The notes under the pieces were generated by a model that was not told where the DNA came from, searched no databases, and saw only the letters and a list, made by a program, of their open reading frames with translations. From NCBI RefSeq assembly GCF_000484695.1, contig NZ_AXVR01000017.1:1-64000 (forward strand): a DNA stretch of 64,000 bases, given 5' to 3'. This stretch comes from Salinispora cortesiana (lineage in GTDB: Bacteria; Actinomycetota; Actinomycetes; Mycobacteriales; Micromonosporaceae). Shown one piece after another: positions 17,244 to 26,914 of this stretch; position 1 is the first letter of the stretch; each line of letters starts with the position of its first letter. Made by a program: the position numbers and the translations under genes.

Positions 17244-19039
17244 CGCTGCCCACCCCGCGCTGCCCGCTGGCTCCGCGCCCTACGGAGGCGCCGCTTCAGC
17301 GCCCTGGCGGCACGTCTGCCCCAGCGTGCTGGGGTGATGACCAGTCGGCCCAGCCGGAAGCTGACCGATCCACTCAAAATTTTGATCATGCTGTCAGCCT
17401 GGCGTAGCGCCCGTTCCCGGCTGGTGATCAGGTTGTCGGTCCAGCGCAGCACCGCTTCTATCCGGCCCAGCTCCTCCCGTTGGCGTAGCCACGCTTCGTG
17501 TAGCTGTTGGTAGCTTTGCGGACCGGGTGGTGGCGAGCTCGGCTCCAGCGCCTCCAACTCGGCAAGGAGCTCTTCCTGGCCCGCCGGGTCCAGACCTGTC
17601 AGCGCCGCCTCGGTCTCCACCGCCATGCGCACCGTGGCCCGGTCGAGGTCACGACCGGCCACTCCGCCAAGAACAACGGTGAGCCCAGCCAGGTCGAGAG
17701 TGGAAGACCAGGGGTGGGAGTAGCCGCCGGTCAGCAGGGTGGCGGCGAACCGCCAGAGACCGCGGGCCAGCGCGACCTCCACCGGAAGCGGGTCGGCGGT
17801 CTGCCAACTTCGGTCGAGTACGGCAAACCGCTCTCCGTCCACCACCACGTTGTCGACCCCGGCCAGTGCCGGCGCGCCGGAGATCCGGCCGGCAACGGCG
17901 AACGAGTAGAGCCAGTGGGCGTATCCGGAGAGCAACGCACGCAGCCGGTCCAGGTCCTGCCGTAGGCAGGCGTCCAACAGCAGGGTGCGCAGTAGGCGCC
18001 CAGACGGAACCGGCCCGGTCAGCGCGGTGGGATCCCGGTATGTCGGGCCGGTATCCGGCGCGGTTCGCAGCGGCGGCCGAGTGACCTGCCAGTGCCAGTC
18101 CTGCCCGACGGTCACCACCTCGATTCCCCCTATGTCGGGCGGACCGGTTTGGAACAGCGCCACCGGCAGGTCGGTCGGCTCCGCCGCCGGGAGCGGGGCG
18201 CGCCGGGCCTGCACCACCCACGCCGGGGCGAGTCGCGAGGCCAGCCCGGCGTGCAGCGCGTCCACCGCGAGGCGGGCCGGGTCCTGCAGTACCGACTGGT
18301 CGGCGTACCCGTCCGAGCAGGAGTTGTGGAGCACGGCGTCGAGCAGGCCGACGGAGGTCCCTTGGTGGAGTTCTCCGGTGGCGATCAGGGCGGTTACCGC
18401 CTTCGGGTGCGGATACGCCGCGAAGATGGCGTCTGGGATAAGGCCGATGTCGGCCAGGCGGCGGCACAGCTGCTCGAGGTTGGCGGGGTGGCCGGCGTCC
18501 AGAACCCCTTCCACGGTCCACTGGTTGTCGTCCCGGGCGACGTACCAGGGGGACAGATCAACGAGCCGGTGCAGACCGACGGGGTTGTCCATGCGTAGTA
18601 GCAGGGTTCCGCCCGGACGTAGCCGGGTGGCCAGTACGGCCAGCACCCCGTGCCAACCGAGCCGGGCTCCCTCAATGGACTCCACCGAATCCAGCCCGGA
18701 CGTGGCGACAACCACGTCATACGTCTCGTTGGCGGGCAACCCTGCCGGGCCGCCGACGATCACTCGTGCCGCGAGACCGGCCGCGTGCTCGGCCAGCGCC
18801 ACCCCGTCCAGGTGGCTGCGGAGTAGGCAGGTCACCTCGGCGTGGGCTAGCCGATCGAGGAGACCGGGCGCGTGCGGTCCGGCCAGTAGTACCCGGGCGC
18901 CGGCTGGCACCACCCGGGCGCCGAGGGCGCCGAGGGGCCCGCCGTCGGTGGGCTCCTCGGTACGTAGGTCGGACCACGCCAGCATCTCGCCGCCGGGCAG
19001 CATGATCTGCCGTGCCTGGTGGTCGGTGTCAGTCGTCAA
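17240..19039 (-). CDS. Methyltransferase-like protein with C-terminal coiled tail
   Basis: From the TTG at 19039, which overlaps the preceding stop (TTGA), the protein has 599 residues; ATG at 19003 is another option. Residues about 40-170 look like a Rossmann SAM-methyltransferase core: ARVLLAGPHAPGLLDRLA, YDVVVATSGLDSVESI and a following RLRPGGTLLLRMDNP, the typical post-motif III block. The middle resembles nothing I know. A tail at about residues 500-560 is rich in Gln, Arg, Glu and Leu with a coiled-coil look, followed by a basic end (RRAARALKRRLRRARS). The likely role is O- or N-methylation of the pseudaminic acid or its chain. Identification is at fold level only. Confidence 0.6.
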   Translation of the reverse strand: MTTDTDHQARQIMLPGGEMLAWSDLRTEEPTDGGPLGALGARVVPAGARVLLAGPHAPGLLDRLAHAEVTCLLRSHLDGVALAEHAAGLAARVIVGGPAGLPANETYDVVVATSGLDSVESIEGARLGWHGVLAVLATRLRPGGTLLLRMDNPVGLHRLVDLSPWYVARDDNQWTVEGVLDAGHPANLEQLCRRLADIGLIPDAIFAAYPHPKAVTALIATGELHQGTSVGLLDAVLHNSCSDGYADQSVLQDPARLAVDALHAGLASRLAPAWVVQARRAPLPAAEPTDLPVALFQTGPPDIGGIEVVTVGQDWHWQVTRPPLRTAPDTGPTYRDPTALTGPVPSGRLLRTLLLDACLRQDLDRLRALLSGYAHWLYSFAVAGRISGAPALAGVDNVVVDGERFAVLDRSWQTADPLPVEVALARGLWRFAATLLTGGYSHPWSSTLDLAGLTVVLGGVAGRDLDRATVRMAVETEAALTGLDPAGQEELLAELEALEPSSPPPGPQSYQQLHEAWLRQREELGRIEAVLRWTDNLITSRERALRQADSMIKILSGSVSFRLGRLVITPARWGRRAARALKRRLRRARSQRAARGGQR

Positions 19040-19887
19040 GGCCGTTCTCCTGAGGTGTGCGCCCAGCCGAGTAGTTCGCGTAGCTCGGCTGGGGCGCAGC
19101 GATGGTCGGTGCCCAGTTCGGCGCGGGCGATCTCGACGGCGGTGGACAGCTTGACCGACTCGCCGTGAAGCTCCGGCCACTGTCTACGGATCCGGGCGGT
19201 GCCGCCGAAGGTTGGATCTTCGTCGGCGAGGACCATCGGATCCCCGTAGACCGCCGGCTCACATCCGGCGGCGATGCCGTAGAAGATGGCGCTGGTCAGC
19301 CGGTTGGAGGCGACCCGCTTGTGTCGGCGCAGTTCGGTGAGCAGCTTGTCGAGGAAGAGCGGGTCGGTGTCCCGCCACCAGTGCCCGCGGTAGCCGTGGC
19401 AGATGACTCGGAAGCCGGCCTTCTCGTAGAGGTGACGTACCCGGCGCATGCCGTACTCGTGCCAGTAGAGGCACACCGTCACCGGGCCGGGCTCGGTGTC
19501 CCGGATCCGGGCGATCAGTTCCTTGTGGTCGCCCTTGACGTGCTGTCCCTCCCAGCCATGGAACGGGTACCAGATGGTGCCCTCCCGTACCGCCGGCTTG
19601 GCCTTCGCCGGTGGGGGATCCTGCGGACGCAGCGCGAGGAGGTAGGTGAAGGGCGCCCCGACAACCACGACGTTTCGTCGGCCCACTGCCCAGGCCCGGC
19701 GACGGGTCTGGGCGGACCAGAGCAGGCTCGGTGTTCGCTCGACGTACGGGTGGCCGGGGGCCAGTCCGTCGCCGATGTTCCAGCCGTGTTGGACGTAGCC
19801 GTTGATCCGGGGCGGGTGCCGGTCGCCGAACCCGCAGTATCGGGCTAGTACGTGGGCGTGGCCGTAAAAGTGGTTGGCGTGATGCAT
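19036..19887 (-). CDS. Unknown protein of the pseudaminic acid operon, GT-like
   Basis: The protein has 283 residues and starts at ATG 9 nt downstream of pseC. It is rich in His, Trp and Tyr at the N-terminus (MHHANHFYGHAH, INGYVQHGWNIGDG). The segment RLTSAIFYGIAAGCEPAVYGDPM resembles the donor-binding part of GT-B enzymes and of capsule-type glycosyltransferases, where a glycine-rich loop precedes a conserved acid. No signal peptide or membrane helix is present. A role in adding or processing the ulosonic acid is inferred from the neighbours. It could equally be a kinase-like or CDP-sugar transferase of unknown specificity. Confidence 0.5.
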   Translation of the reverse strand: MHHANHFYGHAHVLARYCGFGDRHPPRINGYVQHGWNIGDGLAPGHPYVERTPSLLWSAQTRRRAWAVGRRNVVVVGAPFTYLLALRPQDPPPAKAKPAVREGTIWYPFHGWEGQHVKGDHKELIARIRDTEPGPVTVCLYWHEYGMRRVRHLYEKAGFRVICHGYRGHWWRDTDPLFLDKLLTELRRHKRVASNRLTSAIFYGIAAGCEPAVYGDPMVLADEDPTFGGTARIRRQWPELHGESVKLSTAVEIARAELGTDHRCAPAELRELLGWAHTSGERP

Positions 19888-19896
19888 CGGTCCGTC

Positions 19897-21051
19897 TCAG
19901 GCAGTGCTCGGCGCCGGTGCCCGCAGCGCAGTGGTGAGAGCGTCAACTACCCGTTCCTGGTCGGTGTCGTTGAGCCCCGGGTACAACGGAAGGGAGAGCT
20001 GCTGGTCGTAGAACGCCTCGGCGACCGGACAGGATCCGCGCCGGTAGCCGAGGTCGGCGAAGACCGGGTGCAGGTGCGCCGGAAGGTAGTTGACCTGTAC
20101 CCCGATGCCGGCGGCCCGCATCCGGTCGTAGACTTCGCGCCGCCGTCCGTCGAGCACCCTGATCGGGTACAGGTGCCAGGCTGGGCGGGCCCAGAAGCGG
20201 CGGGTCGGAAGCAGCACACCGGGCAGGTCGGCGAGAGCCGCATCGTACTGTCGCACGAGTCGTTCTCGGGCGGCGAGGAAGTCACCGAGCCGGCGCAGCT
20301 GGCTGCGGCCAAGCGCGCAGAGGACGTCGGGTAGTCGATAGTTGAGGCCGAACTCGGGCACCTCCTGGTGCCAGCCGCCCTCGTCCGGCCAGCGCTGTTC
20401 GGCCCGGTTCCGGACCAGGCCGTGGTTGCGGAACCGGCGGGCACGCTCCAGCACGGCCGGGTCGGTGGCCGCGACCGCGCCGCCCTCCGCGGTGGTGAGG
20501 TGCTTCGTGGGGAAGAAGGAGAACGTGGTCAGGTCAGCCAGCGAGCCGACCGGCTGGCCGCGGTAGGCGGCTCCGATGGAGTGTGCGGCGTCGGCGAGTA
20601 GGAGTGCGTCGCTGCCGGACAGGGCCGGACGGAGGGCGTCGTAGTCAGCCGGATGGCCGGCGTAGTCCACTGCCGCCACCACTCGGGTCCGGGGCGTGAC
20701 CGCGGCGGCGGCCGCCGCCGGGTCCAGGGTGAAGGTCTCCTCCTCGACATCGGCGAAGATCACCTTGGCGCCGAGGGCCACGGCGGTGCTCGCGGTGGCC
20801 ACGAAGGTCATCGGCGGCACGACCACCTCGTCGCCGGGACCGACCCCCGCCGCCGCGTAGGCGGTGTGCAGCGCGGCGGTGCCGTTGGCGACCACCGCGC
20901 AGCCGACTCCGCCGGTCCAGCGCGCCAGGTCGTCCTCGAACGCCGTCACCTGGGGGCCGGTGGTGAGCCAGTCCCCACGGAGAACGGCGGCGACCGCGGT
21001 CACGTCGTCCTCGACGACGGACTGCCGGCCGTACGGGAGCAGCGTCGTCAC
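19897..21051 (-). CDS. pseC: PseC: PLP aminotransferase
   Basis: The chosen GTG at 21051 overlaps the pseB stop (GTGA) and gives 384 residues; the frame also runs on to 21096. It is a DegT/DnrJ/EryC1 family aminotransferase that adds the C4 amino group to the UDP-4-keto-6-deoxy-sugar made by PseB. The PLP-binding lysine is Lys183 in SFFPTKHLTTAEGG. GGVGCAVVANGTAALHTA and LLADAAHSIGA supply the phosphate and pyridine contacts. The P-L-Y-P-x-L ending is standard for this class. Its pairing with PseB is the strongest sign that the path goes to the altro-configured pseudaminic acid. Confidence 0.85.
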   Translation of the reverse strand: MTTLLPYGRQSVVEDDVTAVAAVLRGDWLTTGPQVTAFEDDLARWTGGVGCAVVANGTAALHTAYAAAGVGPGDEVVVPPMTFVATASTAVALGAKVIFADVEEETFTLDPAAAAAAVTPRTRVVAAVDYAGHPADYDALRPALSGSDALLLADAAHSIGAAYRGQPVGSLADLTTFSFFPTKHLTTAEGGAVAATDPAVLERARRFRNHGLVRNRAEQRWPDEGGWHQEVPEFGLNYRLPDVLCALGRSQLRRLGDFLAARERLVRQYDAALADLPGVLLPTRRFWARPAWHLYPIRVLDGRRREVYDRMRAAGIGVQVNYLPAHLHPVFADLGYRRGSCPVAEAFYDQQLSLPLYPGLNDTDQERVVDALTTALRAPAPSTA

Positions 21052-22031
21052 GGGGTGGTCCCGAGCAGCTCGCGCATCTGCTCCGGGGTGAGCCACCGGT
21101 CGTTGCTGTCTGACTGGTAGGCGAACCCGTCCGGCACCGGCTCGCAGTCACTCGGAGGCTGGTAGCCCCAGGTGGCGATGGTCGGCTGCACGATGAACCG
21201 GTCGGCGGTCCGCAGCGTGCGCCGGCTGTCGTCCGGCGCGATCATCTCCTCGTTCAGCTTCTCGCCGGGGCGAATGCCGATCTCGTGCGTGGTGGCCTCC
21301 GGGGCGACCGCCTCGACCAGGTCGAGGATGCGCATGCTGGGGATGCGGGGCACGAACAGCTCCCCGCCCTGCATCTGCTCGAACGACTCCAAGACGAACC
21401 GGACGGCCTGCTCCAGCGAGATCCAGAACCGGGTCATGCGCTTGTCGGTGATGGGCAGGCTCCTGCCCTCGGCGGCGAGTCGCCGGAACAGCGGCACCAC
21501 CGAGCCACGGCTGCCCATCACGTTGCCGTAGCGGACCACGGCGAAGCGGGTCGGGTGCCCTGCGGCGTAGTGGTTGGCCGAGATGAAGAGCTTGTCGGCG
21601 ACGAGCTTCGTCGCGCCGTACAGGTTAATCGGGCTGGATGCCTTGTCGGTGGAGAGTGCGATGACCTTCTGCACTCCGGCCTCGATGGCGGCGTCTACGA
21701 CGTGCTGAGACCCGGTGACATTAGTGGCTATGAACTCTGAGGGGTTGTACTCGGCGGTATCGACCTGCTTGAGGGCGGCGGCGTGCACCACAAAGTCGAT
21801 GCCATGCATCGCCCGGGTCAGCCGGTGTCGGTCCCGGATGTCACCGATGAACCAGCGCAGTCGCGGGTCATTGCCCAGTTCCCGACGAAATTCGTACTGC
21901 TTGAGTTCGTCTCGGGAGAGCACCACAATCCGAGTCGGTGTTGTCTGGGTGAGAATGTTTCGGATAAATGCCTTTCCGAAGGAGCCAGTTCCTCCGGTGA
22001 TCAAGATGGACGAATCGTCCAACACGCTCAA
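21048..22031 (-). CDS. pseB: PseB: UDP-GlcNAc 4,6-dehydratase (5-inverting)
   Basis: The TTG at 22031 has a GGAG element seven bases before it and gives 327 residues, the normal size of soluble PseB; GTG at 22025 is an alternative. The Rossmann motif is ITGGTGSFGKAF (residues 11-22). ALSTDKASSPINLYGATK contains the catalytic Asp-Lys pair and the tyrosine of the extended SDR fold. The sequence VMGSRGSVVPLF is typical. It lacks the membrane region of CapD/WbpM-type dehydratases. It makes UDP-2-acetamido-2,6-dideoxy-4-keto-arabino-hexulose, first intermediate of the pseudaminic route. It is divergent from the acyl module. Confidence 0.9.
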   Translation of the reverse strand: MSVLDDSSILITGGTGSFGKAFIRNILTQTTPTRIVVLSRDELKQYEFRRELGNDPRLRWFIGDIRDRHRLTRAMHGIDFVVHAAALKQVDTAEYNPSEFIATNVTGSQHVVDAAIEAGVQKVIALSTDKASSPINLYGATKLVADKLFISANHYAAGHPTRFAVVRYGNVMGSRGSVVPLFRRLAAEGRSLPITDKRMTRFWISLEQAVRFVLESFEQMQGGELFVPRIPSMRILDLVEAVAPEATTHEIGIRPGEKLNEEMIAPDDSRRTLRTADRFIVQPTIATWGYQPPSDCEPVPDGFAYQSDSNDRWLTPEQMRELLGTTP

Positions 22032-22269
22032 CTTGCTACTCCGTTCCTGCTCATACGGCTGCCGCGCCCCGGGGTCTATGGTTGACGCTGGGTGTTGTCG
22101 GTCGGGCGCCGTCGTTTCCCGGTGCTGCACTTCGCGGTTAGCCGTGCGAATGCTAGCAGCTTTTCGGCCAGTCGCGGCAGTCCGGTTTGGCGTCCAGGTT
22201 GGCGCAACTTTCTCAGCTACACTCGGCCGTCGAACCGGCTGTGTGTGCCGGGTGGTGAGGAGTGTCGCG
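22032..22269. promoter_or_regulatory. Divergent promoter region between pseB and the ACP gene
   Basis: This 238-nt gap separates two opposite operons. A possible -10 for the rightward operon is tacact at 22218-22223. No clear operator is visible. A shared control of the two operons would be natural but is not shown by sequence. Confidence 0.3.
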
Positions 22270-22512
22270 GTGGAACTCGGACGGCTTAAAAGTGTCTTTC
22301 ATGATTCCCTGGAAATTCCGAAGGAAACTCCGGTAAGTGACTTGGAGTATCGGAGCAGCGCGCAGTGGGACTCGCTCGCGCACATGTCCCTGGTCGCCGC
22401 GATCGAGGACGAGTTCGGGGTCATGCTCGACACCGACGAGGTGATCGACCTCAGCTCCTTCAACCGCGCGCGGCAGATTCTGGAGAAGCACGGTGTCGTC
22501 CTCGCCGACTGA
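22270..22512 (+). CDS. Dedicated acyl carrier protein
   Basis: The GTG at 22270 follows an AGGAG site by seven bases and gives 80 residues. It is an acidic four-helix carrier with the phosphopantetheine serine at Ser35 in [11 protein letters not shown], in place of the primary-metabolism D-S-L-D sequence. Thus it is a specialist carrier rather than AcpP of fatty acid synthesis. It overlaps the downstream SDR gene by 20 nt and begins a five-gene operon that ends with luxE- and luxC-like genes. It would hold the acyl group that is reduced or passed to the sugar. Confidence 0.85.
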   Translation: MELGRLKSVFHDSLEIPKETPVSDLEYRSSAQWDSLAHMSLVAAIEDEFGVMLDTDEVIDLSSFNRARQILEKHGVVLAD

Positions 22513-23245
22513 GCTGCCGGACACCCGACACGCGCTGATCACTGGTTCGACTCGGGGCATCGGCCGGGCCATCGCGACCCGCCTGGCCTCGGCGGGCTAC
22601 GCTGTCGCCGTTCACGGCCGGACCATCGGCGACGCCGAGCAGGTTGCCGGGGGGCTGCCAGACGGCCCGCATCTGGCGGTGCACGGTGACGTCGCGGATC
22701 CGGAGCAGGTCCGCGCGCTGACCCGGCTCGTGTTCCAGCGCTGGCGTCGGCTGGACGCCCTCGTGGTCAACGCCGGTGTGCATGCGGCGGGTCTGCTTGG
22801 TTCCATCGCCGATCCGACGATCGAGCGGCTCTTCTCGATCAATGCGGCCGGTGCCGCGCACACCCTCCAGCAGGGAGTTCGGCTGCTGCGGTGGGGACAA
22901 CATCCGGCGGCGGTGCTCACCGCCTCAGTGGTTGGCACGGCCGGCGCGGCCGGCCAGTCCATCTACGCCGCCAGCAAGGCGGCGGTTGAAGGGCTGACCC
23001 GGGCCGCCGCGAAGGAACTCGGCCCGGCGGGGATCCGGGTCAACGCGGTGGCGCCGGGCTTCATCGGTACCGACCTGCTTGCTGAGCTGGACACCGAAGG
23101 TCGCGCGGCCAGGATCGCGGCCACCCCGCTGGGCCGGCTTGGGGAGCCGGAGGAGGTCGCCGAGGTGGTGGCCTTCCTACTGGACCCGGCGGCGGGCTTC
23201 GTGACTGGTCAGGTGGTCGGGGTGGACGGCGGGCTCACCCCGTGA
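22493..23245 (+). CDS. SDR oxidoreductase, 3-oxoacyl-ACP reductase-like
   Basis: The protein has 250 residues and starts with GTG inside the 3' end of the ACP gene. It has the glycine motif ITGSTRGIG (residues 16-24), NAG (93-95), catalytic Ser145 and Tyr158-x-x-x-Lys162 in YAASK, and a late G-x-V-x-x-V-D-G-G tail. The nearest functional class is FabG-type 3-oxoacyl-ACP reductase, consistent with the ACP beside it. A product of 3-hydroxyacyl-ACP is possible. The same fold also reduces sugars, so the substrate is inferred from context. Confidence 0.83.
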   Translation: MSSSPTELPDTRHALITGSTRGIGRAIATRLASAGYAVAVHGRTIGDAEQVAGGLPDGPHLAVHGDVADPEQVRALTRLVFQRWRRLDALVVNAGVHAAGLLGSIADPTIERLFSINAAGAAHTLQQGVRLLRWGQHPAAVLTASVVGTAGAAGQSIYAASKAAVEGLTRAAAKELGPAGIRVNAVAPGFIGTDLLAELDTEGRAARIAATPLGRLGEPEEVAEVVAFLLDPAAGFVTGQVVGVDGGLTP

Positions 23246-24639
23246 TCGGCCTGCTCCACCCCGACGCTCGCCTGGTTGACGCGGCCAACGGTGTCACGCT
23301 CGGCGGCGGTGACCTACATGACCGGGTCGCCGACCTTGCCGCCACGCTGGACCGGGAGCCGCCCGGAATGGTGCTGGCCGCCATGCCCACCACGGTCGCC
23401 GCGGTTCTGCGGTTCCTCGCGGCGCTGCACGCCAGCCGGCCGATCGCGCTGGTCGATCCGCGAACCAATGGGGAGCGGCTGGCCGAGTTGGCCGATCGCT
23501 TTCGTCCGGCGGTGCTGTTCGGCGACGCCGAGTTGATGCCCGGGTATCGCCTCGGGCCGGACCGGCGGCTGGGTGGCTACCAGCGCCGCACCGGGGAGGC
23601 CGGGCCGGCCCCGCACCCCGATCTGGCACTGTTGCTGACCACCTCCGGCTCGACCGGCAGCCCCAAGCTGGTCCGGCTCTCCCGGGCCGCGGTGCTGGCG
23701 AACACCGCGGCAATCGGGGTGGCGCTTGGACTCGACGGCGACGAGGTCGCGCCGACCAGCCTGCCGCTGCACTACACCTATGGGCTGTCGGTGCTCACCA
23801 GCCACCTACGGGTCGGGGCTACCGTGGTGGTCGAGGCGAGTCCCCTCACCACCCGGGACTTCTGGTCCAGCATGGACCGGAATCGGATCACCTCGCTGGC
23901 TGCGGTGCCATACCAGTACGAGGTGCTGCGCCGGCTCCGCTTCGCCCCGGATCGGCACCCCCGACTGCGAACGTTGACCCAAGCGGGTGGACGGCTGAAC
24001 CCCGACCTGGTCGAGGACTTCCATCGCCGGATGGCCGCGGTTGGTGGGCGGTTCTTCGTCATGTACGGGCAGACCGAGGCCACTGCGCGCATGACTGTGC
24101 TGCCCGCGGAGCGACTACCCGCGAAGCTCGGCTCGGTGGGTGTTCCGGTGCGCGGTGGTGCGATCGCCATCGACCCCGGTGACGGGTCCGAGACCACTGA
24201 GCCAGGGCGTACCGGCGAGATCATCTACCAGGGTGCCAACGTGATGATGGGGTATGCCGAGACCGCTGCTGACCTGGCCCGGGGCGATGAATTGGGCGGG
24301 GTGCTGCGTACCGGCGACCTCGGCCGGCTGGATGACGAGGGTTTCCTCTACCTCACCGGCCGGACCAGGCGCATCGCCAAGGTTTTTGGGGTGCGGGTCA
24401 ACCTCGAGGACGTCGAGCGGTCCCTTGCGCAGCATGGACCGCTCGTGGCCGTGGCCGGCTCAGACCGTCTGGTGCTGGTCGTCGAAGGCGCTGACGACGA
24501 CCGACTGGCTCGAATCCGGGCCGAGGTCGTGTCGTTGCTGGGTACCCACTCCTCCGGCGTCCTGGTACGTGGCGTCGATGCGCTACCGCTGACGCCCACC
24601 GGAAAGCCGGACTATCGAGCCCTGGAGGACCGGTGCTGA
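23242..24639 (+). CDS. AMP-dependent acyl ligase/synthetase
   Basis: The protein has 465 residues in the ANL superfamily. The P-loop-like motif is [18 protein letters not shown]. The middle block is [14 protein letters not shown], and the hinge region is [20 protein letters not shown], followed by the C-terminal catalytic lysine in TPTGKPDY. It is shorter than most acyl-CoA synthetases, a size near that of acyl-ACP or amino-acid-activating stand-alone ligases. It likely forms acyl-AMP and loads the adjacent ACP. The GTG start overlaps the previous stop by 4 nt and its stop overlaps the next gene. Confidence 0.82.
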   Translation: MIGLLHPDARLVDAANGVTLGGGDLHDRVADLAATLDREPPGMVLAAMPTTVAAVLRFLAALHASRPIALVDPRTNGERLAELADRFRPAVLFGDAELMPGYRLGPDRRLGGYQRRTGEAGPAPHPDLALLLTTSGSTGSPKLVRLSRAAVLANTAAIGVALGLDGDEVAPTSLPLHYTYGLSVLTSHLRVGATVVVEASPLTTRDFWSSMDRNRITSLAAVPYQYEVLRRLRFAPDRHPRLRTLTQAGGRLNPDLVEDFHRRMAAVGGRFFVMYGQTEATARMTVLPAERLPAKLGSVGVPVRGGAIAIDPGDGSETTEPGRTGEIIYQGANVMMGYAETAADLARGDELGGVLRTGDLGRLDDEGFLYLTGRTRRIAKVFGVRVNLEDVERSLAQHGPLVAVAGSDRLVLVVEGADDDRLARIRAEVVSLLGTHSSGVLVRGVDALPLTPTGKPDYRALEDRC

Positions 24640-25682
24640 CCGACGTGTTCACGCTGCCCCAGCCCGACAAGGAGAAGCAGCTACGGGACGAGCTGAACGC
24701 CCTGGTGTCGCAGCACCGGCAGACCTGCCCGCCGTACGCCCGGATCCTGGACGCGCTCGGGGCCAGGGGCGAAGCGGCGACGTTGACCGAGCTGCCCTGG
24801 CTGCCGGTCCGGCTGTTCAAGACCAGGAAGCTGGTGAGTGTTCCTGAAGATCAGGTGATCCGGGTGCTCACCTCCAGCGGAACCACCGGCGAGGTGAGCC
24901 GGATCCACCTGGATCGCGAGGCGGCGGCCGCCCAGTCCCGGATGCTCGCCCGGACCCTCGCGACCGTGCTCGGCTCGCGCCGGTTGCCGATGCTGGTGGT
25001 GGAGGGCCGTGGCGTGGTCGGCGACCGTCGCTCCTATTCTGCTCGGGGCGCGGGCGCCCTTGGCCTGGCGAACTTCGGTCGGGACCACCATTGGCTGCTT
25101 GACGCCGACGACCGGCCGGATGTCGAGGCGCTGCGGGCCTTCCTGGACCGGCACGGCCATGCGCCCTTCTTGATCTTCGGGTTCACCTTCATGGTCTGGA
25201 CCCACCTCTACGAGGTGGCTCGCGAGCACGGACTGGACCTTTCCCAGGGCATCCTGGTGCACTCCGGCGGCTGGAAGAAGCTCGCCGACCGGGCGGTCGA
25301 CAACGCCGAGTTCCGTCGTTGCTTTGGTGTGGACACCGGCCTGACCCGGATCCACAACTTCTACGGCATGGTCGAGCAGATCGGCACGGTCTTCCTGGAG
25401 GGGCCGGAGGGCGGCACGCTCTACTGCCCGGACTTCGCCGACGTGATCATCCGGGATCCGGTGACCTGGCAGGAGGCGCCGGTGGGCACGCCGGGCGTCA
25501 TCGAGGTGCTGAGCACCCTGCCCACCTCGTACCCGGGGCATGTGCTGCTCACCGAGGACCTTGGCGTGGTGCACGGGATCGACGACGGGCACTGGCCCGG
25601 TAAGCGGGTCAGCGTGCTCGGCCGGTTGCCCCGCGCGGAGGCGCGTGGCTGCAGCGACACCTATCCGGGAGGTACGTCATGA
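24633..25682 (+). CDS. LuxE-type acyl-protein synthetase
   Basis: The protein has 349 residues. The motifs LTSSGTTGEVSRIHLD and ILVHSGGWKKL, then IHNFYGMVEQIGTVFLEG, are typical of the LuxE family, which activates a fatty acid as acyl-AMP and passes it to the reductase LuxC. It starts at GTG 24633, inside the end of the ligase gene, and overlaps the LuxC-like start (ATGA). No luxA or luxB is present, so this is not a bioluminescence set. LuxE-like genes are also known from surface-polysaccharide clusters of other bacteria. Confidence 0.85.
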   Translation: MLTDVFTLPQPDKEKQLRDELNALVSQHRQTCPPYARILDALGARGEAATLTELPWLPVRLFKTRKLVSVPEDQVIRVLTSSGTTGEVSRIHLDREAAAAQSRMLARTLATVLGSRRLPMLVVEGRGVVGDRRSYSARGAGALGLANFGRDHHWLLDADDRPDVEALRAFLDRHGHAPFLIFGFTFMVWTHLYEVAREHGLDLSQGILVHSGGWKKLADRAVDNAEFRRCFGVDTGLTRIHNFYGMVEQIGTVFLEGPEGGTLYCPDFADVIIRDPVTWQEAPVGTPGVIEVLSTLPTSYPGHVLLTEDLGVVHGIDDGHWPGKRVSVLGRLPRAEARGCSDTYPGGTS

Positions 25683-26902
25683 CACCACGGATGCGCTTCC
25701 CCGTCGGCGGGGCCGTCTCGGTGGCGGACCTACTGGCTCCAGCCGAGGTGGAGCCGTTGGCCGTCGGCGATCCGCGGATGGTGGACTTCCTGGCTGCGGT
25801 CGCCAAACGGCTACTCACCCCGGCGCTGGCCCGGCGGCATCCGGAGCTGGGCTCACTCGGCTTCTTCCTCCGCCGTCGGGAGCTACTGGGCGCGGTCGCG
25901 CGGCTGCACTCCACGCTCGGGCCGGACACGCTCGTCTTCCCTCGTGGGCGGGTGTTCCACGTCCCGCCGGCCAACGTAGACACGATCTTCGTCTACTCGT
26001 GGGCGCTGTCCGCGCTGGCCGGCAACACCAACGTGGTCCGGGTGTCGCCGCGTTCCGCGGCAGCCGCCGAGGCGGTGATCGAGGTGCTCAACGCCAGCCT
26101 CGCCGAAGCCGACCCGGTGGTGGCCAGCACTCAGATCATGATCACCTACGGCCATGACGACGCGGTGACCGCCCAGTTGAGTGCCACCAGCGACCTGCGT
26201 GTCCTCTGGGGCGGGGACCGGGCGGTGCAGAACCTGCGCCGGCATCCGCTCGCGCCGGCAGCCCGGGACCTCACCTTTCCTGACCGGTCGTCCTTCGCCA
26301 TGTTGTCGGTGCCCGGCTGGGCGGCGGCGTCGCCGCAACGGCGGAGGAACGCGGCTAACGCGTTCGCCAACGACGCGTACTGGTTCGATCAGGCGGCCTG
26401 CGCCTCTCCACGTACCGTCTTTCTCGTTGGCGTGGCGGAGCGGGCTGAGGAGGTCCGAGCCGAGTTCGTCGCCCTCCTGGACGACGTGCTCCGGGAGCGC
26501 GGCTGGGATGTGGACGCGGCGATGGCGGTGGAGAAGCGGGTCGGCGCGTACGGGCTGGCTGCCGACGGGGGAGTGCGGCGGATGGCCTTCCACCGCAATG
26601 CCCTGGCAACCCTGGAACTGGCCGAGGTCTCAGCCATCCCGCGGCACTGGCTCGGCGCCGGCACCTTCCCCTTCGTCACTGTGCCCGACCTGACGGAGTT
26701 GGTGCCGTTCGTGCGCCGGCGTGACCAGACCCTCACCCACTTCGGCTTTGGCCGCGATGAGCTGACAGCACTGGCCCGGAGCCTGGGCGGGCGGGGAGTC
26801 GACCGCATCGTGCCGTTCGGCGGGGCGTTGACCTTCGCCCCGGTGTGGGACGGTCACGACCTGCTGCGGGAGTTCGTTCGGCTGGTCACGGTCAACGACT
26901 GA
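25679..26902 (+). CDS. LuxC-type acyl-CoA/acyl-protein reductase
   Basis: The protein has 407 residues of the aldehyde-dehydrogenase-like LuxC family. The catalytic cysteine is likely Cys241 in FDQAACASPRTVFLVG. GNTNVVRVSPRS is a cofactor-loop candidate and VPRG-like elements come early. With LuxE it would reduce an acyl group to an aldehyde using NADPH. It ends convergent with pseI, 12 nt apart, with no terminator between. The product may be an aldehyde used in sugar or lipid modification; this is inference. Confidence 0.84.
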   Translation: MTPRMRFPVGGAVSVADLLAPAEVEPLAVGDPRMVDFLAAVAKRLLTPALARRHPELGSLGFFLRRRELLGAVARLHSTLGPDTLVFPRGRVFHVPPANVDTIFVYSWALSALAGNTNVVRVSPRSAAAAEAVIEVLNASLAEADPVVASTQIMITYGHDDAVTAQLSATSDLRVLWGGDRAVQNLRRHPLAPAARDLTFPDRSSFAMLSVPGWAAASPQRRRNAANAFANDAYWFDQAACASPRTVFLVGVAERAEEVRAEFVALLDDVLRERGWDVDAAMAVEKRVGAYGLAADGGVRRMAFHRNALATLELAEVSAIPRHWLGAGTFPFVTVPDLTELVPFVRRRDQTLTHFGFGRDELTALARSLGGRGVDRIVPFGGALTFAPVWDGHDLLREFVRLVTVND

Positions 26903-26914
26903 GGACAGTCGTGG

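Noticed and set aside
21715..22269. Upstream extension of the ACP frame to 265 codons
   Set aside because: The extra part overlaps pseB on the other strand; the strong AGGAG before GTG 22270 marks the real start.
22270..26902. Reading the ACP-LuxE-LuxC operon as a bioluminescence cluster
   Set aside because: There is no luciferase (LuxA, LuxB) and the genes are embedded in a sugar locus.
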